Positions 1 to 6,683 of a DNA stretch of 36,828 nucleotides are shown here, piece by piece. The DNA is taken from the NCBI RefSeq assembly GCF_947628055.1, contig NZ_CANQYJ010000009.1, positions 1 through 36,828 of the forward strand. The letters run 5' to 3'. The notes under the pieces were generated by a model that was not told the origin of the DNA, did no database searches, and saw only the letters and a program-made list of their open reading frames with translations. Each line of letters begins with the position of its first letter. Within the stretch, counting starts at the first letter, position 1. The stretch comes from an uncultured Rikenella sp. Its GTDB lineage: Bacteria; Bacteroidota; Bacteroidia; Bacteroidales; Rikenellaceae. Both the position numbers and the translations under genes were made by a program.

Positions 1-125
1 AAGAAAGTGCAATGCAAGAGGACTGCGGAGCCTAAGGAGTAGCGTAGCTATCTGAAAGTTTCTTTGGTTCTTTCTTTTCAAAGAAAGAACAGTCACTCAC
101 AGTAGGGTAAAGATTAAACGAACGG
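1..125 (-). repeat. Dispersed palindromic element, copy R1 (partial, cut by window start)
   Basis: This is the first arm (called A here) of the dispersed element, in minus orientation. It holds the conserved block complementary to ccttaggctccgcagtcctc, the small hairpin TAGC-tac-GCTA region and the outer hairpin GTTCTTTCTTT / AAAGAAAGAAC at 67-90. The terminal motif, read on the minus strand, is CCGTTCGTTTA (ending at 125) and matches the end of copy R7. The element ends about 10 bp from the pyrE stop codon. Its other arm and core lie outside the window. Confidence 0.8.
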
Positions 126-135
126 TTATAAAAAC

Positions 136-765
136 TTAACGTCCCCACGTATCCGGCGCCTTGCGCCACTCGCGCAGCGTCGCCATATCCTCCGGCGCGA
201 TATAATTTTGTTCCGCCGCCAGTTCGATCAGCGTACTGTAATTCGACAACGTATTCAGTTCCACCCCCGCCTTCTCGAAATTCGCCGCCGCCGTCGGGAA
301 GCCGTAAGTGAAAATCGCCACCATCCCCAAGACCTCGCACCCCGCCGCCCGAAGCGCCTCCACCGCTTTCAGGGAACTGCCCCCCGTAGAAATCAAGTCC
401 TCGACCACCACCACCTTCGCCCCCGGCTCGAAATAGCCCTCGACCTGATTGGCCATCCCATGATCCTTCGGCGCCGAGCGCACATAGATAAAAGGTTTCC
501 CCAGCTCTTCCGCCGCCAGCACCCCGCAGGCGATCGCCCCCGTCGCCACCCCCGCGATCACCTCCGTCTGCGGATATTTTTCCGCGATAAGAGCCGCAAA
601 AGCCCGGTAGATCTCTTTGCGGGCCGCCGGATAAGAGAGTGTCTTGCGGTTGTCGCAGTAGATAGGCGAGCGCCAGCCGCTGGCCCACGTAAACGGATTT
701 GCAGGGCTGAGTTTTATTGCCTTAATTTGCAACAGTGTTTGTGCAATCTTTTTGCCGGTTTCCAT
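136..765 (-). CDS. pyrE: Orotate phosphoribosyltransferase
   Basis: Transfers orotate onto PRPP to give orotidine 5'-monophosphate, the fifth step of de novo pyrimidine synthesis, in the cytoplasm. The 209-residue length is normal. The PRPP-binding motif VVVVEDLISTGGSS (about residues 117-130) is intact, and the N-terminal region SPANPFTWASGWRSPIYCDNR and the later KDHGMANQVEG loop are typical of bacterial PyrE. The start at 765 is the ATG closest to the family N terminus. It stands head to head with the NUDIX gene, with only 5 bp between start codons, so each promoter must lie within the other gene. Product assignment is secure. Confidence 0.95.
   Translation of the reverse strand: METGKKIAQTLLQIKAIKLSPANPFTWASGWRSPIYCDNRKTLSYPAARKEIYRAFAALIAEKYPQTEVIAGVATGAIACGVLAAEELGKPFIYVRSAPKDHGMANQVEGYFEPGAKVVVVEDLISTGGSSLKAVEALRAAGCEVLGMVAIFTYGFPTAAANFEKAGVELNTLSNYSTLIELAAEQNYIAPEDMATLREWRKAPDTWGR
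699..729 (+). promoter_or_regulatory. Candidate promoter of the NUDIX gene, inside pyrE
   Basis: TTG at 699-701, a 20-bp spacer, then TTAATTTG at 722-729, one mismatch from the Bacteroidetes TAnnTTTG element. Transcription would begin near 736, which supports translation from ATG 771 rather than the in-frame ATG at 735. Confidence 0.45.
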
Positions 766-770
766 CGTCT

Positions 771-1424
771 ATGAGAAAAGTCTATTATTTGGATAACGTA
801 GTCGCCTTCGGCACACCTCATGAATGTACCGCCTTATCCGCATCGGCCGAAACTTCGTGGCTCGTCATGGATGCCAGTGCTTTGGGCGCAGAGACGGAGG
901 TCGCGCTCGGTTTAACAAATTTGCAGAGAATTTTCGAGACTGCCAAATCCGTGGCTTTCGTTTCGCCTGACGAGGAGAGCTCTGACCGGCTTTTTGCTCA
1001 ATTTGCGGCGCAGTTCGTTCCGGTCGAGGCGGGGGGGGGACTGGTCGCTTCGCCGCGGGACGAGGTGCTGATGATTTTCCGAAACGGCCGTTGGGACTTG
1101 CCTAAAGGGAAATTGGAACCGAACGAGGAGATTGCGGAGTGTGCCGTGCGGGAGGTGGAGGAGGAGTGCGGTGTTTCCGGTCTGAAGTTGGGCAAGCTCC
1201 TGACGCGGACTTATCATTTGTACGAGATGTACGGCAAGTGGATGCTCAAGCGGACGACGTGGTTCGCCATGCGGCACGACGGGGACGGGGAGCTGGTGCC
1301 GCAGACTGAGGAGGGGATCACGGATATCCGCTGGATTGCGCCGGATAATTTGTGTTCGTATGTGGAAAATACTTACCCTACGATTCGGGAAGTCTTCGCC
1401 GCTGCCAAACGTATCTCATTTTAA
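771..1424 (+). CDS. NUDIX hydrolase
   Basis: A 217-residue protein with a full NUDIX box, G-x5-E-x7-R-E-V-E-E-E-C-G-V, at about residues 113-135, downstream of the WDLPKGKLEP lead-in. Such enzymes hydrolyse nucleoside diphosphates linked to another moiety, using Mg2+ held by the REVEEE glutamates. The roughly 100 N-terminal residues have no motif I recognise, so the substrate cannot be named. ATG 771 is preferred over ATG 735 because the upstream promoter candidate would start transcription near 736 and residues before MRKVYYLD look non-conserved. It is divergent from pyrE with a 5-bp gap, and element R2 begins directly after its stop codon. Confidence 0.88.
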   Translation: MRKVYYLDNVVAFGTPHECTALSASAETSWLVMDASALGAETEVALGLTNLQRIFETAKSVAFVSPDEESSDRLFAQFAAQFVPVEAGGGLVASPRDEVLMIFRNGRWDLPKGKLEPNEEIAECAVREVEEECGVSGLKLGKLLTRTYHLYEMYGKWMLKRTTWFAMRHDGDGELVPQTEEGITDIRWIAPDNLCSYVENTYPTIREVFAAAKRISF

Positions 1425-1813
1425 CCGTAGGTTTGTTTTGCACTGTGCCGTATGGGACTGTCGCTTTCTTGAAAGAAAGGCCCCATCGGGGCTTTCCGGG
1501 CTGTAACTACCCTAATCCTTAGGCTCCGCAGTCTTCTTGCATTGCGTTTGCTTTGGGCCGGAGCAATAGACCGCTCTTTAATATTGCGATCCTTTGGATC
1601 GCCGACCGCAGCGCCCAGCGGCGAAGCCGCTCGGGGGGTGGGCGCGAGGTCGAACTGAGATGCAGTAGAGCGGTCTATTGCTCCCGGCCCAAGAGGATCG
1701 AAAACAAGGGTATCCGGCAGACTCAAGAGATGCGTTAGCATCTCAGAAAGTTTTTCTGGTTCTCTTTGTTCACAAAGAGAACAGTTCCCTCCCGACCACG
1801 TACAAGAAAACCG
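1425..1813 (+). repeat. Dispersed palindromic element, copy R2
   Basis: Begins right after the NUDIX stop with CCGTAGGTTTGTTTTG and ends with the inverted-type end GTACAAGAAAACCG. Arm A has an outer hairpin around TTTCTTGAAAGAAA and the block ccttaggctccgcagtc. The core is flanked by perfect 18-bp inverted repeats GGAGCAATAGACCGCTCT (1560-1577) and its complement (1667-1684). The second arm (B) has the inner hairpin GATGC-gtta-GCATC and outer hairpin GTTCTCTTTG-ttca-CAAAGAGAAC (1759-1782). Short ORFs inside are not credible genes. The inner cassette is inverted relative to copies R6 and R7. Confidence 0.85.
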
Positions 1814-1826
1814 AAAAGAAAAAATG

Positions 1827-1855
1827 ACGCCTCCCGGGTGCGAGCCGGGAGGCGT
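1827..1855 (-). terminator. Strong hairpin with U-tract on the minus strand
   Basis: An 11-bp stem ACGCCTCCCGG / CCGGGAGGCGT closes the 7-nt loop GTGCGAG. The T-rich run that would make it an intrinsic terminator lies on the minus strand (complement of the A-rich stretch at 1806-1824). No minus-strand gene is visible to its right, so it either ends an unseen minus transcript or simply blocks antisense transcription. Confidence 0.6.
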
Positions 1856-1915
1856 TCAGGATAGATAAACTAACGATAAGTGTAAGTGAATGGAATAAGT
1901 GGTTTGTATAAATTA

Positions 1916-1945
1916 TTGTATAGTCGGAGATAGTGTATATATTTG
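1916..1945 (+). promoter_or_regulatory. Candidate upstream promoter of the HTH/S24 regulator
   Basis: TTG at 1916-1918, a 19-bp spacer and TATATTTG at 1938-1945 match the Bacteroidetes promoter form exactly. It would give a leader of about 100 nt that contains the hairpin AGAGGT-GTGCGAG-ACCTCT at 1961-1979. Confidence 0.5.
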
Positions 1946-2005
1946 TAAATCAAGTTTGAGAGAGGTGTGCGAGACCTCTTTCGACATGCAAATTTCAATA
2001 TTATA

Positions 2006-2035
2006 TTGCAAATATGCAAGATTAAATTGTATTTG
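2006..2035 (+). promoter_or_regulatory. Candidate proximal promoter overlapping a palindromic operator
   Basis: TTG at 2006-2008, a 19-bp spacer and TGTATTTG at 2028-2035 (one mismatch from TAnnTTTG) place a start near 2042, just before the ATG at 2056. The -33 element overlaps the perfect inverted repeat TTGCA-AATA-TGCAA at 2006-2019. Related TTGCA-like half-sites lie at about 1986-1993 and 2027-2038. This is the layout expected for autorepression by the adjacent regulator, but binding is inference. Confidence 0.45.
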
Positions 2036-2055
2036 CAAAATATTCGACGAAAAAA

Positions 2056-2709
2056 ATGACAGATTGGCAAAGACTGGAACAGGTGATCAAGTGGACGGGA
2101 TTGTCCACCAACGCCTTTGCCGTCGGCATCGGATTGAAACGGAGCGAGAACCTGTACCAGATCAAACGGGGAAACAACGGTATCAGTAAAGATTTGGCCG
2201 AGCTGATCACGTTGAAATATCCGGCGGTGAACCGGTCGTGGCTGTTGACGGGCGACGGGGAGATGTTCGCGGGAAATGCGGCCGGCGAACCGGCCTCTCC
2301 GGCTGGGATGGCGGGACGGGGGATACCTTATTATAATACGGATGCGATCCGGCTCGTTTGCCAGATGCAGGGTAAGGTGCCGGCGCAGTATATCCACGTG
2401 CCGGGCTTCGGCGACTGCGATCTGGCGGCTGCCGTGACGGGAGATGCCATGGCACCGGAGGTGCCGGCGGGGGCGATCGTGGCCCTGAAAGAGGTGAATC
2501 CGGCGGAGGCGGTGCTGCCGGGCGAGATCTATCTGGCGGTGACGCCGGAGTTTGCGTTGATGCGGTATGTAAAACTCGACCGGAAGATTTCGGACGGGCT
2601 GTGGCTCCTGCCTCCGGCAGACTCGGACGAGGAGCCTGTAGGGATCCGCCGGGGACGTCTGCAACGGCTCTATCTGGTCAAAGGAATCATCATTCACAAG
2701 GTTTTATGA
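2056..2709 (+). CDS. HTH regulator with a non-catalytic S24/LexA-like C-terminal domain
   Basis: A 217-residue protein. Residues 1-65 read as a phage-repressor/XRE-type helix-turn-helix (the segments around GLKRSENLYQIKRGNNGISKD and WLLTGDGEMF are typical of Bacteroidetes members). Residues about 110-215 match the S24 peptidase fold, with VTGDAMAPEVPAGAIVALKEV, LPGEIYLAV and ALMRYVKL. In self-cleaving S24 proteins the equivalent motif is GDSM; here the nucleophilic Ser is Ala (codon GCC), although a Lys is present in the later RYVK stretch. Autocleavage is therefore unlikely, and the domain probably acts in dimerisation or ligand response. No phage genes are adjacent, so this is probably a stand-alone regulator. 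The palindrome upstream suggests autoregulation. Its targets are unknown. Confidence 0.8.
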   Translation: MTDWQRLEQVIKWTGLSTNAFAVGIGLKRSENLYQIKRGNNGISKDLAELITLKYPAVNRSWLLTGDGEMFAGNAAGEPASPAGMAGRGIPYYNTDAIRLVCQMQGKVPAQYIHVPGFGDCDLAAAVTGDAMAPEVPAGAIVALKEVNPAEAVLPGEIYLAVTPEFALMRYVKLDRKISDGLWLLPPADSDEEPVGIRRGRLQRLYLVKGIIIHKVL

Positions 2710-2771
2710 CCCCGGGTGAGACGGCAAAAAGGGCTAATGGATTGAAAAAAAGAGGATAAAGCCTGAAAAAG

Positions 2772-2802
2772 TTTGCAAATTCAAAACCATTGCCTATCTT
2801 TG
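2772..2802 (+). promoter_or_regulatory. Promoter of the tRNA-Tyr/tRNA-Gly/tuf region
   Basis: TTTG at 2772-2775, a 19-bp spacer and TATCTTTG at 2795-2802 match the Bacteroidetes vegetative promoter form exactly. The predicted start near 2809 lies about 50 nt upstream of the mature tRNA-Tyr. Confidence 0.75.
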
Positions 2803-2857
2803 TCGTCCGAAATGCCTTTTGCGGGGCTTCCTGCGTTATTTTGAACGATTGATTTCC

Positions 2858-2939
2858 GGGCGGATACCAGAGTGGCCAAATGGGGCAGACTGTAAATCTG
2901 CTGTCTTCGACTTCGGTGGTTCGAATCCATCTCCGCCCA
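2858..2939 (+). tRNA. tRNA-Tyr (anticodon GUA)
   Basis: 82 nt, with acceptor stem GGGCGGA / TCCGCCC, discriminator A at 2939 and a long variable arm as expected for bacterial tRNA-Tyr. The anticodon stem-loop is GCAGA-CTGTAAA-TCTGC with GTA at 2892-2894. No CCA is encoded. The next base starts a 20-bp terminal inverted repeat of a palindromic element. Confidence 0.97.
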
Positions 2940-3082
2940 CAAAGATTTCTTTGAAATGAAGATGGCCGTCGGCCTTTTTGTTTTGTCGGATAATCCCGCC
3001 GCAAGCTTGCTTGCAAGGCCGGAGATGATCCGACAAAACAAAGACAGAACCGGGGTTCTGCGTCATTTCAAAGAAATCTTTG
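2940..3082. repeat. 143-bp palindromic element abutting the tRNA-Tyr 3' end
   Basis: The outer arms CAAAGATTTCTTTGAAATGA (2940-2959) and its exact complement (3063-3082) pair over 20 bp. The inner arms TTTGTTTTGTCGGAT (2977-2991) and ATCCGACAAAACAAA (3028-3042) pair over 15 bp. Between outer and inner arms sit small hairpins GGCC-gtc-GGCC on the left and CAGAACC-gg-GGTTCTG (3045-3060) on the right. The centre contains the palindrome GCAAGCTTGC. No ORF is supported. It could be a miniature inverted-repeat element or an RNA processing/attenuation structure. Confidence 0.8.
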
Positions 3083-3348
3083 TAGGGGCCCTGCCGGGAG
3101 ACAATGGATAACGGCGCGGATGCGACGTAATCCTCTCCGCCTTATAAAAAAGAATAGGCCTGCCGGGAAGCGGATGAATTCTTTCCGCCTTTAAAGGGTT
3201 GATCCTCCCCGCCTTATGCGACCCGACGGGTCGCGCGATTGCCACCACTTACGTGGCGGGGAACGGCCCGGCAGAGCCCGTTGCTTACGCCGCCGGAGAC
3301 CGCGGTCGGGCAAACCGAAAATTATATGCAAAGAATAAACACACATAA
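3083..3348. other. Non-coding gap between tRNA-Tyr and tRNA-Gly, rich in small repeats
   Basis: No gene is supported. There are three degenerate copies of TCCGCCTTATAA-like sequence (about 3137, 3183 and 3207), the direct repeat CCTGCCGGGA at about 3091 and 3161 with a near-complementary CCCGGCAG near 3270, and the hairpins GCGACCC-gac-GGGTCGC (3218-3234) and CCAC-cactta-cGTGG near 3243. In many bacteria the tRNAs of this cluster are separated by only tens of bases, so this stretch together with the palindrome to its left looks inserted. That comparison is inference. Confidence 0.5.
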
Positions 3349-3421
3349 GCGGAAGTAGCTCAGTCGGTAGAGCATTAGCCTTCCAAGCTAAGGGTCGCGG
3401 GTTCGAATCTCGTCTTCCGCT
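3349..3421 (+). tRNA. tRNA-Gly (anticodon UCC)
   Basis: 73 nt, with acceptor stem GCGGAAG / CTTCCGC, discriminator T at 3421, anticodon stem TTAGC / GCTAA, and anticodon TCC at 3382-3384. The T-arm GCGGGTTCGAATCTCGT is regular. It lies 47 bp upstream of tuf and is probably processed from the same transcript. CCA is not encoded. Confidence 0.97.
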
Positions 3422-3468
3422 CTTTATTATAAGAAAGATTAAAAACACAATTTAAACGCTTACAACCC

Positions 3469-4656
3469 ATGGCAAAAGAAAAATTCGACCGGTCGAAACC
3501 GCACGTGAACATCGGTACCATCGGTCACGTCGATCACGGTAAAACTACGCTGACCGCAGCGATCACCACCGTTCTGGCGAAGAAAGGGCTGTCCGAACTG
3601 CGCTCGTTCGACTCGATCGACAACGCCCCGGAAGAAAAAGAACGCGGGATCACGATCAACACCTCCCACGTGGAATATTCGACGGCTACGCGGCACTATG
3701 CCCATGTAGACTGCCCGGGCCACGCCGACTATGTCAAGAACATGGTTACGGGTGCGGCGCAGATGGACGGTGCCATCCTGGTAGTGGCAGCGACCGACGG
3801 GCCGATGCCCCAGACCAACGAACACGTCCTCTTGGCACGTCAGGTGAACGTACCGCGCATCGTGGTCTTCCTGAACAAATGCGATATGGTCGACGACCCG
3901 GAAATGCTCGACCTCGTCGAACTCGAAGTGCGCGACCTGCTCAGCAAATACGAATTTGACGGCGACAACGCTCCGATTATCCGCGGTTCCGCACTCGGCG
4001 CTTTGAACGGCGAAGCACAGTGGGAAGAAAAAATCATGGAACTGATGGATGCTGTCGACAGCTACATCCCGATTCCGCCGCGCGACAACGAAAAACCCTT
4101 CCTGATGCCGGTCGAAGACGTATTCTCGATCACCGGACGTGGAACAGTATTGACCGGTCGTGTCGAAACCGGCGTGATCCGCGTAGGCGATGAAGTCGAA
4201 ATCGTCGGCCTCGGGGAAAAAGCTAAGAAATCGGTATGTACCGGTGTCGAAATGTTCCGCAAACTCTTGGATGAAGGGGAAGCGGGGGACAATGTCGGGC
4301 TGTTGATGCGCGGTATCGACAAGAAAGAAGTGAAACGAGGGATGGTTGTTGCCAAACCGGGCTCGATCACCCCGCACACCAAGTTCAAGGCAGAAGTCTA
4401 CATCCTGAAGAAGGAAGAAGGCGGACGTCATACCCCGTTCCACAACAAATATCGGCCGCAGTTCTACCTGCGTACCTTGGACGTGACCGGCGAAGTGCAG
4501 CTGCCGGACGGCGTCGAAATGGTTATGCCGGGGGACAACGTGACCATTACCGTGGAACTGATCTACCCGGTGGCTATCAACGTCGGGTTGCGCTTTGCAA
4601 TTCGCGAAGGCGGCCGTACGGTTGGTGCAGGGCAGATTACCGAAATCATCGCGTAG
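3469..4656 (+). CDS. tuf: Elongation factor Tu
   Basis: GTPase that carries aminoacyl-tRNA to the ribosomal A site. The 395-residue length is standard. All G motifs are visible: GHVDHGKT (about 19-26), the effector [20 protein letters not shown] (about 81-88), NKCD (about 136-139) and the SAL motif. Domains 2 and 3 follow with the typical [11 protein letters not shown] and the C-terminal [15 protein letters not shown]. The start is the ATG before [13 protein letters not shown], the family's normal N terminus. It sits between tRNA-Gly and tRNA-Trp in the canonical cluster. No promoter of its own is seen. Confidence 0.99.
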   Translation: MAKEKFDRSKPHVNIGTIGHVDHGKTTLTAAITTVLAKKGLSELRSFDSIDNAPEEKERGITINTSHVEYSTATRHYAHVDCPGHADYVKNMVTGAAQMDGAILVVAATDGPMPQTNEHVLLARQVNVPRIVVFLNKCDMVDDPEMLDLVELEVRDLLSKYEFDGDNAPIIRGSALGALNGEAQWEEKIMELMDAVDSYIPIPPRDNEKPFLMPVEDVFSITGRGTVLTGRVETGVIRVGDEVEIVGLGEKAKKSVCTGVEMFRKLLDEGEAGDNVGLLMRGIDKKEVKRGMVVAKPGSITPHTKFKAEVYILKKEEGGRHTPFHNKYRPQFYLRTLDVTGEVQLPDGVEMVMPGDNVTITVELIYPVAINVGLRFAIREGGRTVGAGQITEIIA

Positions 4657-4727
4657 TTTCTTGCGGATATTTCGTCATTCCGTGTCCTTCCGGACAAGGG
4701 GAGGGGCGAATATCGCAGACTGTCACA

Positions 4728-4752
4728 GGCGGCGCGCAACGTTCGCGCCGCC
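4728..4752 (+). terminator. Hairpin after tuf
   Basis: A 9-bp GC-rich stem GGCGGCGCG / CGCGCCGCC with a 7-nt loop is followed by TTATTTAG directly before tRNA-Trp. The U-tract is imperfect, so it may terminate partially or serve as a processing signal. Confidence 0.5.
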
Positions 4753-4758
4753 TTATTT

Positions 4759-4832
4759 AGGGGTGTAGTTCAAGGGCAGAATAGCGGTCTCCAAAACCGT
4801 TGATGGGAGTTCGAATCTCTCCACCCCTGCCA
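4759..4832 (+). tRNA. tRNA-Trp (anticodon CCA)
   Basis: Acceptor stem AGGGGTG / CACCCCT, discriminator G at 4829, and CCA encoded at 4830-4832, unlike the two upstream tRNAs. The anticodon stem-loop GCGGT-CTCCAAA-ACCGT carries CCA at 4791-4793. A UUCG-capped hairpin (4838-4853) follows immediately. Confidence 0.97.
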
Positions 4833-4837
4833 TCTCG

Positions 4838-4853
4838 CCGGCCTTCGGGCCGG
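4838..4853 (+). terminator. UUCG-capped hairpin after tRNA-Trp
   Basis: CCGGCC-TTCG-GGCCGG, extendable by TCTC / AGA pairs, is followed by CTTTAAAT. It is likely a weak terminator or 3' processing stop for tRNA-Trp, just upstream of the small membrane-protein gene. Confidence 0.45.
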
Positions 4854-4873
4854 AGACTTTAAATACAACTGGG

Positions 4874-5341
4874 ATGAAAAAAATCTACTTTGTTCTTTGC
4901 GCATTGCTCGTAATGGGGCTGTCGAGCAACCGGGCTGAGGCCAGGATGACGATCCTTTATGGAAATGGGCCGGAATTCGAGCGGATGTACGATCTGCCGG
5001 ACTCGTTGGTCTCGGAAGAGGGGAACCCGCTGGAGTTCGGGGTGACATTCGACCAGTTCTCGCTGTTCTACGTGCCGATCTGGAACTACGGACAGACGGA
5101 ATACGCGGTCTACGACTCGAAAGCGAAGACGATCTATGAACTCGACGAGGAAGACGTGGCCGCTTTTAAAGAAGAATACGGATGGGAGCTGCCGGAAAAG
5201 CCGAGCTTGTCGTTCTGGAATCGTATCGGCGGCAAACTGGTTCTGCTGGCGGTGGCGGCGGCTTTGCTCGGGATCTGGATGTGGAAGAGACGAAGCGAAG
5301 ATACGCAAGAACAGCAGCCGGAAACGGCGCAGGCAAATTAG
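4874..5341 (+). CDS. Small secreted or membrane-anchored protein of unknown function
   Basis: 155 residues. An N-terminal signal peptide is visible (MKKIYFVLCALLVMGLSSNRAEA, about 1-23), then a roughly 90-residue extracytoplasmic part rich in Tyr, Glu and Asp, one transmembrane helix (about 121-138, GGKLVLLAVAAALLGIWMW), a KRR stop-transfer patch and a polar tail with EQQPE. I do not recognise the family. It lies between tRNA-Trp and secE, where many bacteria have no gene, so it may be co-transcribed with secE-nusG. That gives no direct clue to its role. Confidence 0.75.
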   Translation: MKKIYFVLCALLVMGLSSNRAEARMTILYGNGPEFERMYDLPDSLVSEEGNPLEFGVTFDQFSLFYVPIWNYGQTEYAVYDSKAKTIYELDEEDVAAFKEEYGWELPEKPSLSFWNRIGGKLVLLAVAAALLGIWMWKRRSEDTQEQQPETAQAN

Positions 5342-5355
5342 TCGAATCATCGGGT

Positions 5356-5373
5356 GGAGAGGGGCGCCTCTCC
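5356..5373 (+). promoter_or_regulatory. Hairpin just upstream of secE
   Basis: The perfect 7-bp stem GGAGAGG / CCTCTCC with a GGCG loop lies 15-40 bp after the upstream stop codon and 21 bp before the secE ATG. There is no proper U-tract, so a processing or translational role is as likely as termination. Confidence 0.35.
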
Positions 5374-5394
5374 GTTTGGAATTGCAACTGAACT

Positions 5395-5583
5395 ATGAAG
5401 GCGACTTACGTAAAAGAAGCATATAACGAACTGGTCCACAAAGTGACCTGGCCGAGCTGGAGCTCGCTCCAGAACAGCGCGATCGTGGTCATGATCGCTT
5501 CCCTGATCCTCGCACTGATCATTCTGGCCATGGATATCAGCTTTGAGACCATCATGAAGGGCATATACAGTATCCTGTATTAG
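5395..5583 (+). CDS. secE: Preprotein translocase subunit SecE
   Basis: 62 residues, the single-TM short form of SecE. The conserved cytoplasmic segment EAYNELVHKVTWPSW (about 8-22) precedes one transmembrane helix (about 28-47). SecE clamps SecY in the SecYEG translocon of the inner membrane. Its place directly before nusG matches the common bacterial order. Confidence 0.95.
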   Translation: MKATYVKEAYNELVHKVTWPSWSSLQNSAIVVMIASLILALIILAMDISFETIMKGIYSILY

Positions 5584-5625
5584 TATTCTTCGGAAGTAGG
5601 ATTGTATTATTTTTAGCACTGGGAA

Positions 5626-6189
5626 ATGAGCAACGGAGAAAAACCGGTCATGGAATGGTACGTCATACGTGCCATCGGCGGTAAGGAAAAAAAGGTCAAA
5701 GAATATCTCGAATCCGAGATCCGCACTTTGCACCTCGAAGACCATATCGCCCAAGTGCTGATCCCTACGGAAAAAGTCTACCAGGTGCGGAACGGTAAGA
5801 AAATTACCAAAGAACGCATCTCGTACCCGGGATACGTATTAGTCCAGGCAGCCTTAGTGGGCGAAATACCGCATATCTTGCGGAATGCACCGAACGTGCT
5901 CGGTTTTCTGAGCGACACCAAAGAATCCACCTTGCAGGCCACACCTCTCAGGCCGCAGGAAGTCAGTCGGATTCTGGGTCGGGTGGACGAGCTGGCCACG
6001 CAGGAGGAAGAAAACGAAACTCCGTACGTGGAAGGCGAATCTGTCAAGGTGATCGACGGACCTTTTGCTTCCTTCGTCGGCACCATCGAGAAAGTCGACA
6101 ACGAACGGAAAAAACTGCAGGTTTCCGTCAAGATATTCGGGCGTAAAACTCCGATGGAACTGAGTTTTATGCAAGTGGAAAAAGAGTAG
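5626..6189 (+). CDS. nusG: Transcription termination/antitermination factor NusG
   Basis: 187 residues. The NGN domain (EWYVIRAIGGKEKKVKEYL and SYPGYVLVQA, about 10-115) binds RNA polymerase. The C-terminal KOW domain (VKVIDGPFASFVGTIEKVD, about 140-185) binds Rho or ribosomal S10 in characterised homologues. It lies between secE and rplK as usual. The extended N terminus MSNGEKPV before MEWY is short and could be trimmed if translation begins at the second Met. Confidence 0.97.
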   Translation: MSNGEKPVMEWYVIRAIGGKEKKVKEYLESEIRTLHLEDHIAQVLIPTEKVYQVRNGKKITKERISYPGYVLVQAALVGEIPHILRNAPNVLGFLSDTKESTLQATPLRPQEVSRILGRVDELATQEEENETPYVEGESVKVIDGPFASFVGTIEKVDNERKKLQVSVKIFGRKTPMELSFMQVEKE

Positions 6190-6212
6190 TAACCGTTTTT
6201 TAGACGCAAATT

Positions 6213-6662
<450 letters not shown>

Positions 6663-6683
6663 GGGTGAGGAGGAGCATACGCT

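Noticed and set aside
1553-1741. Small ORFs inside element R2 that might be element-encoded proteins
   Set aside because: They are not preserved between R2, R6 and R7 because of cassette inversion and indels.
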